Positions 14,437-17,973 of a stretch of 17,973 nucleotides of DNA are shown piece after piece; position 1 is the stretch's first letter, and each line of letters begins with the position of its first letter. Source of the DNA: JAKVAV01 sp964635965 (GTDB taxonomy: Bacteria > Bacteroidota > Bacteroidia > Flavobacteriales_D > Cryomorphaceae). Where the stretch lies: NCBI GenBank assembly GCA_964635965.1, contig CAZWQX010000083.1, positions 1 through 17,973 of the forward strand, given 5' to 3'. The notes below the pieces were generated by a model. The model saw only the letters and a list, made by a program, of their open reading frames with translations, ran no database searches and was not told the DNA's origin. Both the position numbers and the translations under genes were made by a program.

Positions 14437-15426
14437 TTAATCCTTTAGCTCCCCCATTTGGTAGTTCTCTCGTTTGTCAACTTTACCTTTTTCAGTGTAG
14501 GTAATTACTTCCCCATGCAGTTCTCCCTTTCGGTAATTTCCTTCGCGGTAAAGTTGAGTGCCATATAACTTTTGAATTGGAACCCGATTACCAAATTCAT
14601 CCGTACGCTCCTCGTTTCTCCACTCTCCTAATTCAAACCATTCTTTGAATGGACCATCTTTTAAGCCATCCTTATACGTGTATTCCGATCGTTTGATATC
14701 ATTTGGCCAATAAGAGTCAAACGTTCCATTTTTAGGATATTCATCCACAACTACATCCGATCGGTAGACATAAATAATCTCAATAGACCCATTTTCATTG
14801 TAGTGATACCAAGAGCTTTCTTTTTTGCCCTCCACATATTTACCTTCAATAAGCTTTTTACCATCGGGATAGTATGATTCATATTTTCCTTCATAACTCA
14901 GACCATCAATCACGGTGGCAATCAGTTTTGGGTTTCCATTTTCGAAGTATTGCTCCCATTTCCCATTCTTGACTCCAGCTTTAAAAACCATTCGTTCAGA
15001 AAGGCTTCCATCCGGGTAGAATATTTCACTGACACCGTTTTTTTCACCCATGTTATAGCTCTCTCTTGAGGCTAAACTTCCATCTTCCGAATAAAAAGAC
15101 CATACGCTGTCACGCTTCTGCTCAACATACTTCCCTTCGGCCATAAGCACAAGAGAATCGGGAAAATAGAGCTTGGCAAAGGTTGAACCATCGGGTTTAT
15201 GATCGAGCAAAGCCTGCAACCCTCCTTCCTCGTAAAAGCGTTCAAACCTGCCAATAGGTTTCCCGTGATCAAACTCCCCCTGATACATAATTTTGCCCGA
15301 CTCGTGATACTTGATCCATGGACCGTGTTTTTTACCTTCCTCATCCAATTGATTCGATTGGCAAAAAGAAGTCCAAGAATTGAAAAGGAGTGATAAGATC
15401 AGGATGTACTGTAGCAGGTATCTCAT
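14437..15426 (-). CDS. Secreted MORN-repeat (YwqK-type) protein
   Basis: About 329 residues from the ATG at 15426: a signal peptide (MRYLLQYILILSLLFNSW, ending SFCQ) followed by about 10-11 degenerate MORN_2-type repeats of about 23 residues filling the whole mature protein. The repeat core reads NGKWEQYFENGNPK, NGVSEIFYPDGSLS, EGKYESYYPDGKKL, DGPFKEWFELGEWR and similar. Databases often call such proteins toxin-antitoxin YwqK antitoxin, but nothing here supports a toxin-antitoxin role; the repeats form a beta-hairpin ribbon, probably exported to the periplasm. The start is set by ATGA: the ATG overlaps the TGA of the upstream glycosyltransferase gene by 4 nt. A longer frame to 15471 would put 15 residues before the signal and is unlikely. 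Function unknown. Confidence 0.87.
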   Translation of the reverse strand: MRYLLQYILILSLLFNSWTSFCQSNQLDEEGKKHGPWIKYHESGKIMYQGEFDHGKPIGRFERFYEEGGLQALLDHKPDGSTFAKLYFPDSLVLMAEGKYVEQKRDSVWSFYSEDGSLASRESYNMGEKNGVSEIFYPDGSLSERMVFKAGVKNGKWEQYFENGNPKLIATVIDGLSYEGKYESYYPDGKKLIEGKYVEGKKESSWYHYNENGSIEIIYVYRSDVVVDEYPKNGTFDSYWPNDIKRSEYTYKDGLKDGPFKEWFELGEWRNEERTDEFGNRVPIQKLYGTQLYREGNYRKGELHGEVITYTEKGKVDKRENYQMGELKD

Positions 15427-16562
15427 ATGGTTTCGGCAAATTTCAAGAACTGTGAGCAAAAGTGAGGCCAAGTGAATCGCTGTTTTGCTCGTTGAATATT
15501 TGGGATGAACGAATTTTCCGATTCTTCTTCAAAAAAACGTCTGAGACCTTCTGCTATTGCCTGAGGATTAGGTTGAACTACTAAGCCTGTTAGACCATCG
15601 TCAACAATTTCAGGAAGTCCACCAACCTCAGTAGCTAACATTGGTTTATCAAAATGAAAAGCAATTTGAGCTACCCCGCTCTGGGTAGCAGACTTGTATG
15701 TTTGAGCAACTAAATTCGCTGCCCCAAAAAAGTATCGCACCTCAGATTCGGGGATATAGTCATCTTTGATAATCACACTATGTGTAAGCTGGAGTTTTTC
15801 AATCAATTGATCATATGTTGTGCGATCTTCATAAAACTCGCCTGCGACCAAAACTCTAATTTTCTTATCAGCTAAACCCGACTTTGCAAAACCCTCAAGC
15901 AGAAGGTCCAAGCCCTTGTATTTCCGTACGAAACCAAAAAAGAGAATGTATTTGTACTTGTCTGACAATCCAAGGTGATCCAACGCTTCCTCTCGACTCG
16001 TTTTTTGACCAAAAATATCATATAACGGATGAGGACTAGTTTCCACTTTTGTTCCTGGTCTTATCTTTTTTAAATCATTGGCAACCTGCTCTGATAGGGT
16101 GAAAAATCCATTGCAATTCCGAAAAAACCATCCTGACAAAAAGGAATCCCCAATCCTCGATTCATGAGGAATGGCGTTGTCAACGAGACCGATCACTTTG
16201 ACTTTCTTCCTCTGCAACTGCTTGGCTATGGTCCCAAGTGAGGGGCCCATGAATGGTAGCCAAAAACGGATAACCACCATCATCGGATTCCATGCTGATA
16301 TCTTATTAGCTGTCTTTCTCCAGGATTTTGGATTAATACTGCTAATCATATTGTGAATCTCCAAATCAAACGGAGGAGGAGAATCTGTTTTCTGCGATTT
16401 TCCAGGAAAGAGTAAAGATGGATATTGGAGGTAGAAACTGACAAGCTTCACATGATATCCTTGCTTAATCAATTCTTTGGCAAACGATTCATTGAAATGG
16501 GCGATGCCCCCTCTAAGTGGGTGAGCCGGACCGACGAGAACGACAAGCTTATTCTCTTTCAC
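15423..16562 (-). CDS. Family 4 glycosyltransferase (GT-B fold)
   Basis: A 379-residue cytoplasmic GT-B enzyme that would transfer a sugar from a nucleotide donor to a lipid-linked or surface glycan. The N-terminal domain has the acceptor-side glycine loop GPAHPLRGGIAHFN (11-24). The C-terminal domain has the donor-side GFVRKYKGLDLLLEG (210-224), VLVAGEFYED (238-246), and GGLPEIVDDGLTGLVV (314-329). The usual GT4 E-x7-E motif is not obvious: the segment in its place reads TYKSATQSGVAQIAFHFDKP (288-307), a form I recognise from a Bacteroidota GT4 subgroup. The start is GTG at 16562. It is the first gene of the minus-strand operon (MORN protein, lipoprotein, S8 protease) and overlaps the MORN gene by ATGA. 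The transferred sugar is not predictable. Confidence 0.88.
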   Translation of the reverse strand: MKENKLVVLVGPAHPLRGGIAHFNESFAKELIKQGYHVKLVSFYLQYPSLLFPGKSQKTDSPPPFDLEIHNMISSINPKSWRKTANKISAWNPMMVVIRFWLPFMGPSLGTIAKQLQRKKVKVIGLVDNAIPHESRIGDSFLSGWFFRNCNGFFTLSEQVANDLKKIRPGTKVETSPHPLYDIFGQKTSREEALDHLGLSDKYKYILFFGFVRKYKGLDLLLEGFAKSGLADKKIRVLVAGEFYEDRTTYDQLIEKLQLTHSVIIKDDYIPESEVRYFFGAANLVAQTYKSATQSGVAQIAFHFDKPMLATEVGGLPEIVDDGLTGLVVQPNPQAIAEGLRRFFEEESENSFIPNIQRAKQRFTWPHFCSQFLKFAETI

Positions 16563-16591
16563 AAAGCGAAATTAACTATCGTTTGGGTGAC

Positions 16592-16623
16592 GAAAACTAA
16601 GTATCCGAATGATTACCCAAAAA
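16592..16623 (-). promoter_or_regulatory. Candidate promoter of the glycosyltransferase operon
   Basis: On the minus strand TTTTTG (16623-16618) is followed after 18 nt by TAGTTTTC (16599-16592), one mismatch from the -7 consensus TAnnTTTG. This would start transcription about 25-30 nt before the GTG at 16562. A second candidate, TAATTTCG, lies closer to the start. The terminator just upstream isolates this operon, so a promoter is expected here. Confidence 0.35.
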
Positions 16624-16637
16624 TGACTGTGAAAAGA

Positions 16638-16664
16638 AATCCCCGATGAAAATCATCGGGGATT
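16638..16664 (-). terminator. Intrinsic terminator after the ASPIC/UnbV protein gene
   Basis: A perfect 12-bp inverted repeat (AATCCCCGATGA with its complement TCATCGGGGATT) around a 3-nt loop. On the minus strand it begins 20 nt after the stop at 16685 and is followed by TCTTTTC, giving a T-rich tract. This fits a rho-independent terminator for the gene at 16685-17973. On the plus strand the sequence after the stem is not T-rich, so the direction is minus. Confidence 0.85.
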
Positions 16665-16684
16665 CAAATCAAAAAGGATTGATT

Positions 16685-17973
16685 TTACTTCTTGTAAAAC
16701 TTCGTTTCAAATGTTGAATCACCGGCAATGATTCGCAAAACGTAATTGCCCGATTCTAATCTTGAGACATTGAGACTATTGCCGTTGAGTACTTCTGATA
16801 AAACCTGCTTTCCTTGAACATCGAATACGACCAATGAAACTCCGGTGAGCTCAATAGGAGCATCAATGAACAATTCATTGATAGTAGGATTCGGATATAC
16901 CAATATCTCTACTTCTTCTAATTCATCTTCAATCGATAGAGGTGACGACCCTTCGGTTATTTCAAGCATTCCGTTTGGCGAAGGAGAATAAATTACATCT
17001 ACAGCTCCAGAAGGCCAAGCTACAACAACACTATCAATCTCGCTATCAGCACCCAAGCCGAAGTATGCATTTAGCGAACTCATAAATCGGAATCCATCTC
17101 CACTTCTTACTTCGCGAATTTGTGTGAACGATTCTGTGTAAACGGTTATTCGCGAACCTATACCGTTTGTATTGCTTTCAACCCCATTCAAATGAACAAC
17201 CAAATAATTGTTATCATTTCCGTCGTTTACATGAATAACACCGTTGCTAACCACATCAAGGAATCCGTCGTTGTTCAGATCACCTACCGGACCATTCCAA
17301 AAATCAACCTCACTCACAGAGAAAGTGAAATCACCATTGTTTCGGAGGATGTTTCCACCTCCTCCGAGGATATCAAGGTATCCATCGTTATCGAAGTCAT
17401 GAGTTACCCATTCAATGCTAGTTCCGGGTAATCCTTCTAATCCGGATCCTTCAGTGGCATCATCAAAAGTTCCATCGCCGTTATTAACCATTAGCTTGCT
17501 CGGACCATCCGAAAAACTACTCGCTCCAACCCAGGCATCCATGTCGCCGTCATTGTCGTAATCACCCCAAGCTGCAGACCACGTTTGAACAGGATCGGCA
17601 AGGCCAATCTCATCGGCAACTTCCGTGTAGGTCCCATCTCCGTTATTGCGGTGCATTTCATTGATATTGATGGTATTAGAACCTGCACGACACTTGGCAA
17701 TGAACATGTCATTGTCTCCGTCATTGTCATAATCTACCCAAATAGAACCATAGTTTCCTCCGCCCGCGATATCACCGAGTCCTCCTCTGGTAAATGAAAG
17801 ATTCCCGAGTCCATCATTGATGAAATAGACATTTGTGTCGACATCGTGACAAACAAAAACATCCAAATGGCCATCATTATTGATGTCGATCATATTGGAT
17901 CTTTGGGAAAAGATATACTCATTCGTAGTGAACTGCTCAAAAGAAGTTCCATCATCAGAACGGAACATGATAG
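16685..17973 (-). CDS. VCBS/FG-GAP repeat protein with ASPIC/UnbV domain and T9SS C-terminal signal (5' end cut by window)
   Basis: The visible 427+ residues are the C-terminal part of an exported protein; the frame is open through the window edge, so the Met at 17968 is probably internal. Numbering from it, five calcium-binding DxDxDG-type loops typical of FG-GAP/VCBS beta-propeller blades occur: DINNDGHLD (28-36), DYDNDGDND (79-87), DYDNDGDMD (136-144), DFDNDGYLD (191-199) and DLNNDGFLD (230-238). An ASPIC/UnbV domain follows (about 256-340), with GIGSRITVY, REVRSGDGFRFMSS, FGLGADSEIDSVVVAWPSG. The end (about 353-427) is a T9SS type A sorting domain with VYPNPTINEL, VFDVQGKQVL and SGNYVLRI. 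It is probably a surface or secreted adhesin-like or carbohydrate-related protein; ligand unknown. A strong terminator follows. Confidence 0.9.
   Translation of the reverse strand, partial: IMFRSDDGTSFEQFTTNEYIFSQRSNMIDINNDGHLDVFVCHDVDTNVYFINDGLGNLSFTRGGLGDIAGGGNYGSIWVDYDNDGDNDMFIAKCRAGSNTININEMHRNNGDGTYTEVADEIGLADPVQTWSAAWGDYDNDGDMDAWVGASSFSDGPSKLMVNNGDGTFDDATEGSGLEGLPGTSIEWVTHDFDNDGYLDILGGGGNILRNNGDFTFSVSEVDFWNGPVGDLNNDGFLDVVSNGVIHVNDGNDNNYLVVHLNGVESNTNGIGSRITVYTESFTQIREVRSGDGFRFMSSLNAYFGLGADSEIDSVVVAWPSGAVDVIYSPSPNGMLEITEGSSPLSIEDELEEVEILVYPNPTINELFIDAPIELTGVSLVVFDVQGKQVLSEVLNGNSLNVSRLESGNYVLRIIAGDSTFETKFYKK

Noticed and set aside
14437..15426. Possible toxin-antitoxin system (MORN_2/YwqK annotation)
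   Set aside because: The protein has a signal peptide and no small toxin gene lies beside it; the neighbours are a glycosyltransferase and a lipoprotein.
17540..17760. Repeated CCGTCATTGTC(A/G)TAATC as a DNA repeat element
   Set aside because: The repeats encode the recurring DYDNDGD calcium loops of the propeller blades in frame, so they are protein-level repeats.

Overview
The window looks like a piece of a Bacteroidota chromosome, probably Flavobacteriia or a close relative. Two secreted proteins end in Por-type (type IX secretion, T9SS) C-terminal domains. The DNA is moderately AT-rich, Shine-Dalgarno sites are scarce, one start codon is preceded by a perfect Bacteroidetes TAnnTTTG -7 box, and lipoproteins and rhomboid pairs of Bacteroidota type are present. 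I could not check the exact taxon. No rRNA, tRNA, CRISPR array, insertion sequence or phage gene is visible. It reads as ordinary, tightly packed core chromosome with 18 protein genes, two of them cut by the window edges.

Layout: (1) positions 1-2696, plus strand: two consecutive rhomboid proteases and a membrane-anchored endonuclease/exonuclease/phosphatase (EEP) protein, almost certainly one operon. (2) 2677-6438, minus strand, in transcription order: two tandem PPK2 polyphosphate kinases, a small 3D-domain lipoprotein, and an oligopeptide-type ABC solute-binding lipoprotein. (3) 6532-7820, minus: a translationally coupled pair, a secreted protein resembling PepSY-like proteins and a DUF2490-type outer-membrane barrel. 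(4) 7909-10546, plus: the tRNA methylthiotransferase MtaB, an inositol-monophosphatase family enzyme and a helical-repeat protein. (5) 10514-11995, minus: a sodium:solute symporter. (6) 12072-16562, minus: an operon of GT4 glycosyltransferase, MORN-repeat protein, lipoprotein of unknown function and a T9SS-exported subtilisin-like protease. (7) 16685-17973, minus: the 3' part of a VCBS/FG-GAP plus ASPIC/UnbV protein with a T9SS signal, followed by a clear intrinsic terminator.

Much of the content concerns the cell envelope: membrane proteolysis, lipoproteins, outer-membrane and exported proteins, and uptake. The rest is phosphate/polyphosphate metabolism and tRNA modification. Genes are packed by stop/start overlaps, and both convergent gene pairs overlap in their coding 3' ends (20 and 33 nt). 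Several genes appear to use GTG or TTG starts.

I see no clear-cut new defence or mobile system. The best candidates for undescribed biology are the four-gene glycosyltransferase/MORN/lipoprotein/protease operon, the secreted-protein/DUF2490 pair, and the paired PPK2 kinases.
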